Assembly (NCBI GenBank): GCA_022578965.1
Contig: MU400537.1
Location: 248,001-312,000, forward strand
From: Xylaria sp. FL1777
Lineage: Eukaryota; Ascomycota; Sordariomycetes; Xylariales; Xylariaceae
Length of the DNA: 64,000 nucleotides
Direction: 5' to 3'
This document shows, piece by piece, positions 46,510 to 57,592 of this stretch. Each line of letters begins with the position of its first letter. The stretch's first letter is position 1. The notes beneath the pieces are model-generated. The model had not been told where the DNA came from and did no database searches. It saw only the letters and a program-made list of their open reading frames with translations. The position numbers and the translations under genes are program-made.

Positions 46510-49500
46510 TTAGTTGACATATCCGTTCGCTTTGAGCCATTCTTTCAGAACATCGGCGTCTCGCAGGTAATAAGCAGCGCGCCCACGAACAGCATCCTTG
46601 ACTTGCTCAAGGGTGCGGTCAAAGCTGCTTGTATCCTTTCCCTCGAAGAATTCTTCTATCTCAGTGACGTATTTGGTATCTACGAACTTGCTAAGGGATA
46701 GCTTAACAAAGCGATCTAAGACAACTGGATTCGCCATCTTAGTCGTTAGCTTGCTCCAGTTCTCTCGCATGTAATCCCATTGTATGTTGCGAGCAGACAC
46801 ATTGCCTGCCAAAGACTGGCAAAGAGAATGCATGTCTCCAGATGGGACTGACTCCGATGCTGGCGCCGGCGGTGAAAGATCAAAGAGGAATGGTAATAGT
46901 TCCTTCTTGATGAGTTCGGGATCTCGAACTTGACCTAGAGAAGATAGGCAGACCTCCTTACCATCAATGGAGGAACCACTATACCACTCTTTTTTGAGAA
47001 CCTTGATGGCCTCAGCAGGTTTGGCTTTGATCGCGGTACGGTAAACAACTGTCCTCAAATTTGGATGGAAAGTAGTTCCCTGAGAAGCCCAACCATCAAA
47101 TAGAGAAAGAGCTTTTTCAGTCACCCTAACATATCATTGTCAGTTAGTATAACGATGCTGACTATTTGGGTTGGGGTGAAGGATAAGCGGGAAGCGAAAA
47201 AACGCCGGTTCACTTACCCTGTGTGTCCATTGGCAGCGGCATGTAAAAGCAGCCTCTTTCGAAGCAGCCCTGTTAGATAGTCTTCACTTTCGAAGAACTC
47301 CCACCCTATTTTCTCTACCGCATCGCTAACTAGCTTTAAGGAGAAGTTCTCAAGGCCCTGCTTAATGAGATCGTCTTGGCCGAAAATCGACTTCAGCACG
47401 CTTAGTGAATCGAGGACTTGACACCAGACAAGGTAGTTGGTTTCTCCGCCAAAACCCTTGACGAAGGAGAGTAGGGCTGTAGGGGAGCCGTAACCCGAAA
47501 ATGCTAAGTCGGCTGCAGAGCCAATGATAGATATCTTATCTTCATTACTTAAACGGTCAAGTTGGGTGCCAAGCTTAGCGAGACGGGCGGGGGGATAGTT
47601 CGTTCGGTAGAACCCAGTGGCGTTACTGTTGAGCTTATAGAAGTCGTCGTCAATATCCCTTAGAGTTGTATCTCTCTCGGTCAACGCTAGAGTCTGAACA
47701 CTTTGTTCCCCAACCTTGCCTTGAAGACCAAGTGGGACCCACCATACTGTTTCATCCTCTTCAGGCTTAACATCGCCGGTTGATAGGAAGCGGTTCTGTT
47801 TGATGGAAATTTGACCAGGCTCTTCGGCAACAGTAATCAAAGGATGGCCAATCTTTTCAATCCAATTGCCCATCAGTTTGGGAACATCGGCTCCTGAGGC
47901 TTCGGATAGGGCCTGCCATAGGTATTCTGTCTTAGCATTTCCGTATGCGTGCTTTCTCAGGTACACCGCAACACCTTTAAGGAAGGTCTTTTCTCCTAGA
48001 TGGTTTACCAACATGCGAAGAGTAGAGCAGCCCTTGAGGTAGCTGATATGATCAAAGATCTGATTCACGTCGAGGGCATCCTGGACTGGAACATGAACAG
48101 GATGAGAGGCACGCATACCATCAAGCTTGAATGCCATCTCCATACCCTCGTTAACGAATTGGGCCCAGACTTGCCAGTCGGGATGGAACTCGTTGACAGC
48201 GTACCAGCCAGCCCAGGTTGCGAAAGACTCGTTGAGCCAGAGCTCATCCCACCAGTCCACTGAAGTTCACAGGGGTCAGTAATTACTCTTTCAGATCAAA
48301 TTTGTATGGGTTTCGGGAGTTGCGCTTGCTCCCGAGACATGTTCTTTGCTCTAGGAAATCTTTGCCTCTACGAGCGGGGGAAAGAGGAAGGAAATGACTC
48401 CAGGGGTAGCTCACTGGTGACAAGATTACCAAACCACTGATGAGCTAGCTCATGGGCCACGACGTAGGCGACCCTATTTTTGTATTTCGCATCAGAGGTC
48501 TTCTCGTCGAAGAGGACAGCGGTTGTACGATATGTCACAAGACCCCAGTTTTCCATTGCTCCGTGAGTGAATTCATGAACAGCCAGCAAGTCAGACTTAG
48601 GAAGGGGATAATCAATGCCGAAACTTTCCGAAAAGAGGTCAATAGTCTTGGGGGCGTGTTCCAGCGCCCAGTGACCCTGTTCTTTCAAACCACGAGTAGT
48701 GTACACGCGCACAGGAAGCTGCTTTCCGTTGTAGCGACGCTCCGTGAAAGCCTCCACGTACTCGAAATCTCCCACGGCCCAGGCCAAAAGATATGTGCTC
48801 ATCAGCGGAGTGCGTTCAAACGACACCGTTTGGAAGCCATCGCGATTTTTGTCCACAGTCTTAACAGGCATATTAGACAACGCTACTTGATCGTCTGGAA
48901 TCTCGATCTGAAAGTCAAATGTCGCCTTCAGCCGGGGCTCGTCAAAGCAAGGGAACGCCCTTCGAGCATCACAAGCTTCAAACTGGGTAGAGAACATGTA
49001 GTGGAAAGTATCATCCTTGGGAACCGATGCCGCCGCAGGGACAACAGGCTTGTACTTGCTTCTATAGAAACCAGCCATGTCATTGTTGATAGTACCCTTG
49101 AATGAAATAGCTAATATCGCTTGTTGCGAGGCTGGAATCTCCTCGGTAAATTGAAGTGTAGCGCGCTGCTTCTTTTCATCGTAACTGAAGGTTGCCGTCT
49201 GGAAAGATTGAGCAGATTTACCGATATCAACAGTGACTTCAGCTTTCTCAAGGACCAAATCAAGCGAGTTAACGACAATCTGGTTAATGGGCTCGGAAAT
49301 AGAGACATTTATCCTGTTATGTAGTTAGGTTCTATAGATCACAGAGACAGTGGCGCTCAAGCTACTCACGAGACGTGTCCTTGGTAAGACCAATCCTCAA
49401 ACTTCATGGATGAGATAGAGAGGTCATAGTGGGAGGGTTTGACGCTGCCAGGGAGAATATCGCGGTCCGTCATGATGGATGATGGGATTATGGCCGAACA

Positions 49501-49836
49501 GGATGCTCGAGAAGTGGTGGAAAACGGGCGTGGCGAAGAGAGAGGAATTGGAAGAGTTGCCGCTCGTGGCCGGGATAAAGATAGAGTTCGGTGGTGGGGC
49601 GTTGGGATTTGAGATGTCTGGACTGGCACAGAATTGGCAGGTAACGAGACACATAGAGAAGCAAGACTTTGGCAAACGGCACGACGTTGTATATTGGTGT
49701 AACCGATGCTACCCTGGAGTGAAAATACCGTGCTTGTTTTTGGCCAATGTCGTGAGCCAGCTGTGAAGGAGCGGCTTGGTCGGGTTATGGCGGCTATACG
49801 TTGTGTAACACAGCTACCCCTCATGCGGTAGGTCAT
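46510..49836 (-). CDS. ape2: M1-family zinc aminopeptidase (Ape2/Aap1-like)
   Basis: Cleaves N-terminal residues from peptides. Exons are (49836 or 49473)-49370, 49313-48415, 48259-47218 and 47125-46510. From ATG 49473 the cytosolic form has 886 residues. The substrate motif GAMENWG, the zinc motif HELAHQWFGN and NESFAT (with WLNE supplying the third ligand) are seen across the second exon and third exon, and the C-terminal ERAP-like helical domain runs to the end. Upstream of 49473 the frame stays open with an Arg/Ser-rich, acid-poor stretch ending RPFSTTSR, a typical mitochondrial presequence. The ATGs at 49836 or 49824 would start a form of about 1003-1007 residues. Two isoforms by alternative starts, cytosolic and mitochondrial, are likely. 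Confidence 0.92.
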
Positions 49837-51108
49837 AGCTGTGCGAACATCAGGACCTCTGAGGAGGGGAACCCCCAACGGGGTTAGCCGGCTAATGCGA
49901 TCCATCAGGCCATTAAAAAGGTCCCGTGTATCACTGTGGGACCAGTTTGGAACACAATGATGGATTGATGCCGCCAAGAGACAGACAGGCTGAAGGAGGA
50001 AGAAAAAAAAATCAGATCATAGCCTTCTAGTGTAGCAGTAGTAGTAGCAGCAGCATCTAGGCAATGGCGTATTGGTTATTTGATAACCGTGGGATCTATG
50101 AGTTGAGGATATGTATCGCATTGAAACCTTGAGGTGGGTAGACGGATCTTAGATTTTGAGTGTTGGTTTGCTGATGCAGGTGCTCAAAAACAATAACGAG
50201 GTAATGCGTGACTAGGAAATCAATTCCATAGATCTAAGAAAGGAAGCCAAGTTTCTGGTAAAGTTGAATACAGATATACAAGCACGGTTCATTATTGAAA
50301 TTGAGCTGCTATGCAAGCTACGTAGATGGTAGATGGTGAGAATTCACGATGAGTTGTAAAATGAAAATCCCGACGTCAAGGAGCATCACCTGATATATAT
50401 GTATACGGCTTTGAGGAATATATGTAAGTAAAATGGCAGGGTGCACGGAAGCAAGGTAAGACAGACAGACACCCTAGCAAGCCGCTAATCACGAAAGGGG
50501 AAATCTGTTTTGATCCAATACCACTACATGGTTGTGCCCAGCAAATGCACAGTTGAACAAGGATTGAGAAACAACTAATTAGCAGAGGGTCAAGCAGTAA
50601 ACACTGCGCACTCCTGTCCATGCCATTATTTGGTCGAGTATGGACGGCCGGAACGCGGAACATGCGGAGGCATCAACCTCGACCCATGCCCGCCGCCAGC
50701 AGGCCAGGGAATACCGTCGCCGCCTGCTCAGGTCGAGCCGCACCGTGACTGCTGCACAGGACGCCCACGTAGACGTAGACGAAGACGAAGACGAGGGTCG
50801 AGCATATGACGGGCACCAAGGGCGACAGCCAGTCATCTCACCTGAGGCTGCTCGGTGGACATTTCAGACACCTGGAGGTCAGTTTCTCCCAATTGCAAAT
50901 CATGCCTCCACCCCTCACTCCATATACCATAGACCTACCTACTATATACTGTACCTACCGATCCAGGTTGATAGGTAGACAGGCCGCATCCCCATCACAC
51001 CACCACTACTTTCGTCTTTGCGTGTACAAACCTCTCCCAACTCGCCTTTTGTTGTATAGAAACCTCATCTTTTCCTTTGCATCTTTGTTTTGGGGACAAT
51101 AGACGATT
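49837..51108. other. Divergent intergenic region between aminopeptidase and APC10
   Basis: Holds the upstream parts of two divergent genes. A frame from ATG 50641 encodes an Arg-rich then Asp/Glu-rich stretch of 112 codons, which may be a leader reading frame or part of a small gene. No domain is recognised. Confidence 0.5.
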
Positions 51109-52229
51109 ATGGCTCCCCTCGGAGAGTCACCAAGACCGCATTCACCCCTTAGAGATTCTCGATGGCGTGTCCTTCGAGGGAATCGTGCTCTTCCACTAAA
51201 TCAAAGCTGGACTCGTGCTCGACGCCCAGAAGAAGAGGGTACTACCACACGCGAGATGTCGTTGAGTCCCTTCTCCCAGCTCTTTGCTGATATCCTCACA
51301 GAGCGTATGGCCAGACAGGAGCTGCTCCATCCCCCGATTCCAGGATTCACCGGCAGCGACGATGGAGATCTCGATGTAGATGCCGGTATTGATGCCGAGA
51401 CCGACCACATAGACGGTGGCGATGGTGATGTAGAACATGATGCAAGCGAGGTTGAAGAGGTCGACGAAGCAGAGGAAGACGAAGAGCACCCCTTCGACGC
51501 CAGCGCTGTCGGCTTGAAGGAAATTAGCAACCTGGCCAGTTTTACCGTCAGCAGCTATAAGCCTGGATGCGGTGTGAAGGAACTCCGCGACGACGATGTC
51601 AATCAATACTGGCAGTATGCCCACGCTTATGCTACCCGACGCCTATTTCCATCGCTAACGTCTATTCCAGGTCGGATGGGCCTCAGCCTCATCGCCTCAA
51701 TATCCACTTCATCAAGCGAGTTGAGATCCGAGCATTGCGGCTCTACCTGGACTACGAGCTCGACGAGAGCTATACGCCTACGAAGATTCAGATCACAGCC
51801 GGTACAGGCCCTAATCTCACCATCCCATTCACTACTATGGAGTTGAATACGCCCAAAGGATGGATCGACGTGCCGATCGCAGGAGCAGGAGGTGGTCCTG
51901 ACGGCAATTCGCTTTGCTGTTTTTTCGTGAGAGTGATCATCCTCGAGAATCACCAGAATGGCAAGGACACACATATCAGGGGTATCAAAGTGTATGCGTT
52001 GGACGAGGGTGCTGACACGGTCGACAATAACCCCATCGACGACGTTGTGAGCGGTCTCGAAGACTACCGCCTACGTATAAAGCGCATGAACCTCGGTGAC
52101 AGTGACGATGATACTCTAATGCACCTTGACGGACAGGTACGAAAGCGCAAGGCCAACGCCAAGAAGTACGCCCCAGGTGACGGCGGACTAAGCATCCCTG
52201 ATTTTATGAGGGAGCCAGAAATCCGTTAG
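51109..52229 (+). CDS. apc10: APC10/Doc1 subunit of the anaphase-promoting complex
   Basis: Exons 51109-51614 and 51671-52229 give 354 residues. The DOC domain helps the APC/C ubiquitin ligase bind substrate degrons. It is recognisable from about 135: the pattern ISNLASFTVSSYKPGCGV, DDVNQYWQSDGPQPHRLNIHF built across the intron, YLDYELDESYTPTKIQITAG, WIDVPI, VRVIILENHQNGKDTHIRGIKVY. The protein ends in Ile-Arg, the IR tail by which Apc10 docks on TPR subunits. The first 130 residues are an extension absent from yeast/animal Apc10, with a strongly acidic stretch at about 80-125. The C-terminal 60 residues before the IR tail also look disordered. Confidence 0.92.
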
Positions 52230-52927
52230 GGGAAACGAAAAAAAAAAAAAAAAGGATACGGCATGAAAAGGGTTTATGACGAATATGTGATATGTGGCGG
52301 GATTCACGATAGCTACGGTGGCGTTTGGGAGGCTGGGCTTTGATACCCCTAGTTATTCATACATGGCGAAAAGAGAAACACCGAAAACAGCTCAAAATGC
52401 TCTGAAATATAAAACGATCTTGATGGATCCCTCGAGGCTTGGCTTCAGCTCCATACTTTGTAGATGTCAACCATTAGTATACTTACTTGATGTGGACATG
52501 CATATCTTCAATGGAATTTTGTTGGGTTCGGCACCTAATGCTCTATATCTCTATCTAAATTTCAATGTTTAAAAGCCGCCCTAAAATTGAAATCCCACAA
52601 CCAATGTTCCAAACCTGAACTTCTCTGCTAACCCAATCCTCGGCGTTATCGGACTTTGCGCTTCACTTCGAGCAGATTTATGTGTGTTTCTGCCAATAGA
52701 TACCTAGCCAATGCGCCCACCTAGGTAAGTATGCAAGGTGAACTACCGAGGTAAGAATGACGTTTCATATGATGCAGCGCTGATGTTCACTTCCGTCGAA
52801 AGAGCCATGGTATTGGGTTATAAGACAACCCGGCAGTGCGATCCCAGCACCCCGGCAGCATACCAATCGCAGAGCCCTATTCCCGCATCCGCCGCCCCCG
52901 CCGCAATGTGAACCCCCGGAATCACAA
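52230..52927. other. Intergenic region
   Basis: An A15 run at 52240-52255 and otherwise no recognised feature; the 3' part is the pof1 leader. Confidence 0.55.
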
Positions 52928-53956
52928 ATGGCGCGTCTACCCCCGAACATCCTCGCGCTCTTCGCCCAGGCGCTGAAGACCTTCGAGTCCTCCGACTCGA
53001 CATTCCGCGTGCTATGCTCTCTCGGATCATCGTCCGCCGCGACGGCGGATCCGGTCGTCGCCGTGCCCCCGCGCAAACCTCCCAGACACATCCTCGTGCT
53101 CGACTCCTCCTTCAACCCGCCGACCCTCGCGCATCATCGCATGGCCATCTCCGCGCTCTCCGACCCACGATATAAGACGAAAGTACCGCAGGACATAGGG
53201 GTCGAGGCCTCGCACGGGATATCAGAGTCGAGCCCCACGTCGCGCGTCCTGCTGCTCCTCGCAGTCAACAATGCAGACAAAGCCCCCAAGCCAGCGGCCT
53301 TTCCCCAGCGCCTGGCGATGATGTACGTGTTTGCGCAAGACATACTCGCAGAAGCGAACGCGAAGCGCGCAGTCGAAAACGAGGGTCAGGATCCCTCGGA
53401 GACGAACATAGGATGCGAAGCGGTAGACATAGCCGTCACCACGGAGCCGTATTTCCACGCCAAGGCCCAAGCCATCGCCGTCAGCGAGTTCTACCGGGGC
53501 ACAGAGGAATCAGAGCAGTCCAAGAGCGCCGTGAGCGTTGATAACGCCATTAAGTCCGACCAGGTGTATCTCACGGGGTACGATACCCTGATCCGCATCT
53601 TCAATCCCAAGTATTACCCCAACAACTCCATGAGGGCTTCCCTCGACCCATTGTTCGCGCTCGCTAGACTCCGCGTCACGATGCGCACCGACGACGACTG
53701 GGGCGATGCCGCGCAGCAGATCGCGTATCTGGATGAGCTGCGCGCTGGCAAGCTTGAGGACGTCGGCGGTAGGGCGGAGTGGGTTGATCGGATTGAGATG
53801 GTGCAAGGGCGCAAGGACGACGAGGCTATTATTAGTAGTACCAAGGTCCGCGATGCTGTGCGCGCGCGGGACTGGGAGGCTCTTGAAGTGCTCGTTGGTG
53901 AGGGCGTGGTTGCTTGGGTCCGGGAGAATGGCTTGTATGATGACGATGATGTATGA
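52928..53956 (+). CDS. pof1: POF1-like nucleotidyltransferase (NMN adenylyltransferase family)
   Basis: Single exon, 342 residues, GC-rich. The nucleotidyl-transferase core is seen at residues 54-72 (HILVLDSSFNPPTLAHHR, holding the T/HxGH-like ATP-binding turn), with LLLLAVNNADK, QRLAMMYVFAQ, TTEPYFHAKAQA, YLTGYDTLIRIFNPKYY and the ISSTKVRDAVR signature near the C-terminus. This matches fungal Pof1, related to NMN adenylyltransferases, which make NAD+ from NMN and ATP. Pof1's true physiological substrate is unsettled. The second His is in TLAHH rather than TxGH, as in Pof1 relatives. No introns. Confidence 0.85.
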   Translation: MARLPPNILALFAQALKTFESSDSTFRVLCSLGSSSAATADPVVAVPPRKPPRHILVLDSSFNPPTLAHHRMAISALSDPRYKTKVPQDIGVEASHGISESSPTSRVLLLLAVNNADKAPKPAAFPQRLAMMYVFAQDILAEANAKRAVENEGQDPSETNIGCEAVDIAVTTEPYFHAKAQAIAVSEFYRGTEESEQSKSAVSVDNAIKSDQVYLTGYDTLIRIFNPKYYPNNSMRASLDPLFALARLRVTMRTDDDWGDAAQQIAYLDELRAGKLEDVGGRAEWVDRIEMVQGRKDDEAIISSTKVRDAVRARDWEALEVLVGEGVVAWVRENGLYDDDDV

Positions 53957-56164
53957 TAGTGCTCGAACTAAATCTAGTCATATTTGTTAGAAAAAATAGA
54001 GATATAAACTACTCGCGTTGTCCTAGACTCGACCATTCACAGCACACGCATTTATGCTAAAATAGCGTTCGTCTCGAGTGAGATGCAGAAGCACTGTCGT
54101 ACCGTATACTTACCTGGCATTAGTACAGAATATTCTACATTGTCAGATATATCTCAATTATGAGGCCAAGCTTGAGCGGGTAGCCAGTAGAGCCAGCAGT
54201 GCATAATTACAGATTGATTTAGAATTCCTGTCTATGTATACCCTAGATTCATCCCGTAATCCAAGCTGTATCTCGCCTTCATTTACTGTGCTTCGCTCCT
54301 GCCTCATTCTTGCTGGACTGTTCGCCGATCCGCCAATACAATTGAGGCATACCGGTACTTGGTATTAGAGGCTTTACTATGTCCTCATCACCTATCAGGT
54401 TACAGGCCGACAAATACCGCAAGACCCTCAATCGGAGATGCCGCCGTACAGACGGATATCGCGGTGCAGTGAGTTGAATCCGTCGAGACTGGTCTCACCG
54501 ATAGGTTTGATACTTTAACTTAGGACTGCAACCTTCAGCGAACATGATGACGAGGTCGAGAATGAAGACGAAGTTGAAGGTTTCAAGTGCCTTACCAATA
54601 TTGATCTGATCCATCTCGTCAACACGGCAAATATCTCTGCATATGGTGACTCCTTGAGCATGTCAAGGACACATCAGGGCCTTCTTCACGACGGAATGGA
54701 CCAAACTTACCACTAAGAATATGTTTCTAAACGCGATAATAATAGTTACCCGTAGTCCACCCAACAATTCGTTGTGTCTCGTAGAAACCGAGGTCGAGAT
54801 TCAAGCTCGCTGATAGCGCTCTACTTCCCACCTGAGCGACTCCTCGTGTATATACAGTCGCTGTGAAGGGATAAAGGCATGTTCCCCGCCCTCGCCAAAG
54901 CGTTCTCTACCAGGAAGACTTATCATATGTTATTTATCACATCGCTTCCCATATCATACGCTCCTACTCACTGATGCGACAAAGTAAATAACGCTAAAAT
55001 AGCTAGCAGATGTTCGTATCAGTCGTCTGTCTCTCTTTCTTTCGGTATACGCTCGCTCGAGGCACGTTTCGCGTCGCATTTCTCGCTCATTCCCCTCCAG
55101 AACACATCACGACATGTAGACAGTAGATTTAGTATGAACCGTGTCATTTCCAGGAAGAGTGAGTCTACATTCTCTACGGTCAATAAGGTAGAAATAATAA
55201 GAGCTGAGCTCGTGCCGAGTCTGAACTAGGAGGATGAGCCGACTGGCAACTTCAGGCTACTAGTGCAGACAGATCACAAGAGAATTCTCAATTAAATCTA
55301 ATTTCTGTATATTGAGATGGAATTATGTACTGTCAATCTAATGAAGGCCTTGTGGCTAAGATTATACTGCGCATGCTGAGCGCAACAGGTTGCGATTCTG
55401 CCCTAGAGGAGAACACACAAATTGACATTATCGTGACGAATTTTCCGCGCACAAAATAGCAAACATCATAATTTACGACACAATTGCAAAAAACAGAAGA
55501 TATGCGCACAAGAAAGCATCCTGTGCATTTTTTTTTATATCTAGCTAACAAAGTAGGAGCAGCTGAAAACTAGTCACCTCGATGGAGTAGATGACGCAAG
55601 GTCAGAGTCTATCCAGGAGTGAAGACGAGCTATCTAGTGTTCAGCACAAGCATGCCTACCAAGTGTATCCATCACAATCTTTCCTTATCCTTCCCTTGAG
55701 TCAATTCCCATCCAGGCATCACAAACACTGATCCTATCCTCTGAGCGTTGACGAGTCACTCTCACATAACCCATCCATACCTTTCACAATACCCCATTTT
55801 GCGCGGACAACTATCCCTAACAATTTATTCCTAACCCCTATCCTTATCAAATGAAATCCTCCTTGCCACGGACAACTGTATGTCCGCAGCATGTATGCAG
55901 CAACCGACCGAGTCAGCTAAGAATAGCTCGGCACTGACATGAGAAATAGTGCAGAGTGGCCTGCAATTATGAGCAACACAGATGATAGTTGATAATAGAT
56001 CTGTGCAAGTAGATGTGCGTTTGTGTTCAAGTCGAGCAGCAAATATGTCAGAGAAGATCGAGTGAAACCATTGAAGAACACAACCGGCCGAAAACTGTGA
56101 GATGTAGGACTTCCCGTGTTAGAAGCCCAGCCTAGTGTTTAATGAGGATGATGATGATAATCCC
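53957..56164. other. Long gene-poor region
   Basis: 2.2 kb without a convincing gene. One open stretch at 54541-54715 (plus, about 58 codons, acidic EHDDEVENEDEVEGF then CLTNIDLIHLVNTANIS) looks protein-like and is preceded by an acceptor-like CCTTCAG, but no complete model could be made. A TGATGA word in the same place was considered for a C/D snoRNA and not supported. Confidence 0.4.
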
Positions 56165-57592
56165 CTAAGAGTCATTGTTGGAGCGGCGACCGCGACGACC
56201 GAAGCGCTGCTTGAAGATGTTGAGTCTGCCATACCAGCTGCGCCCCTCGTTACGGCGTCTGTGATTGCGTGGACCAGCGGCGCCCTCTTGAGCAGGAGCT
56301 TGAGCAGGTGCTTGATCAACTGGGTTGAACAATGCCTGGATGTGGTTGAGTAGTTCATTGGTGATAGCAGCCTCAATTGCAGGGCCAAGAATACCAGGAA
56401 GAATATCAGGGAGAACAGCAGGGAGCATTTCTCGCACGGCATCAGCAACCATCCGAGGAATCATGTTGACGATGGTCTGAAGAACAGCAATGTTGGCAGT
56501 CAGAGATGTGACATTACCATTGGTGGAGTTGAGGAGAACACCCATGGCGTTGACGTTGTTACCCATGGCCTGAACATGATTGTTGATTGCATTAGTGTGG
56601 CCTACGATGGCATCGAGTTGAATATTCTGGGCATTGGTGATGTTCTCGGCACGAGTAGCATTAGCATCGAGGCGATTGGCTTGAGACTCAACACGGTCAC
56701 CAAGGGCATGCTCAATCGCGTTGAATACGTCCTCCATGACGCCATTCATATCGACACCTTCGATGTTGTGCTCACCACGTGCAACTCGGGCCTGAACATC
56801 ATTGCGGATTTCACTGATGACGCGAGCGGCAGCAGATTCGACGAGGTTGTTATCACTGTCAATGGTGAGGTTATTGAGACGAAGGACTGAGTTCAGGGCA
56901 TGTCGCATGAGGTTGTACATTCCCGCCTCAGCAGCAGTACCGTTAGCGAAACCGCCAAGACGAGCGCGAACGTTGGCATCAGCAGCAACTTCGCCGTGAG
57001 TAAGGTCGCGGTCTTGGATTCGGCGCTGAATCTGGATGTACAGACTAGAGACCTCAGGGTGAAATGCATTATCTCTGGCATCTGGGACATTTTCGCGAAC
57101 AGCATTGAGTCGCTGGAGATCCTCATAGTCATCAACAATTGCGAGAGCATTATAGCCAGGCGTAATGGTGTTAGGGAACATGCGCTCACGTCGAGCTCTG
57201 GCAAGGGCATCGCCCATATCCGTAATCCTCTGGAAGGTGTATGGCATGCCATTGATGAGGATGTAGTCATTCGAGTGATCGACAGCAGGAGGCAGTGCGA
57301 CGGGAGGGTTGACCGAGGTATCAGCGGTAGCAGGCTCCTCAACAGAAGGGCTGACAGAGTTATCGATGGCATCAGACTCGTAAGTGGAAGAAGCACTGGC
57401 GCCACTGTTGGAGGCAGCATCCATCTCAGGTTCGTGGATCGAACCCTCGAAGCTGGCCAATTCGTACTCCACGTTCTCAGAAAACGTCATGGAGACAGCA
57501 GAATCAATAGTGCCGGTCTGGGCAGAGGAGGCATTCTGGGCATCGACCTGGCTGAGCGATGCAGCCATCTTATCATTGGTGTTGGGTGCCAT
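56165..57592 (-). CDS. Unrecognised 475-residue protein, Asn-rich helical, basic C-terminus
   Basis: Single coding exon from ATG 57592 (the frame is open a little further upstream without ATG). A spliced leader is likely: 57682-57623 has GTAAGT, CTACTAAT and CTACTAG. Residues 1-110 are Ser/Ala/Glu-rich and disordered. From about 195 to 400 the protein is almost entirely helical with regularly spaced Asn (RLDANATRAENITNAQNIQL type; NNVNAMGVLLNSTNGNV), reminiscent of trimeric coiled-coil stalks. About 378-410 is a Pro/Leu-rich hydrophobic stretch (AVLPDILPGILGPAIEAA). The end is basic and aromatic (RSWYGRLNIFKQRFGRRGRR). I recognise no family; no signal peptide or clear membrane anchor is seen. 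Confidence 0.7.
   Translation of the reverse strand: MAPNTNDKMAASLSQVDAQNASSAQTGTIDSAVSMTFSENVEYELASFEGSIHEPEMDAASNSGASASSTYESDAIDNSVSPSVEEPATADTSVNPPVALPPAVDHSNDYILINGMPYTFQRITDMGDALARARRERMFPNTITPGYNALAIVDDYEDLQRLNAVRENVPDARDNAFHPEVSSLYIQIQRRIQDRDLTHGEVAADANVRARLGGFANGTAAEAGMYNLMRHALNSVLRLNNLTIDSDNNLVESAAARVISEIRNDVQARVARGEHNIEGVDMNGVMEDVFNAIEHALGDRVESQANRLDANATRAENITNAQNIQLDAIVGHTNAINNHVQAMGNNVNAMGVLLNSTNGNVTSLTANIAVLQTIVNMIPRMVADAVREMLPAVLPDILPGILGPAIEAAITNELLNHIQALFNPVDQAPAQAPAQEGAAGPRNHRRRNEGRSWYGRLNIFKQRFGRRGRRSNNDS

Noticed and set aside
50641..50978. 112-codon Arg/Asp-rich frame upstream of APC10
   Set aside because: Both strands are open here because of repetitive GACGAAGAC sequence; no domain and no clear splice into APC10.
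54541..54610. Possible C/D-box snoRNA (ATGATGA...CTGA)
   Set aside because: Flanks do not pair as a terminal stem and no antisense element was evident; the stretch also reads as an acidic protein segment.
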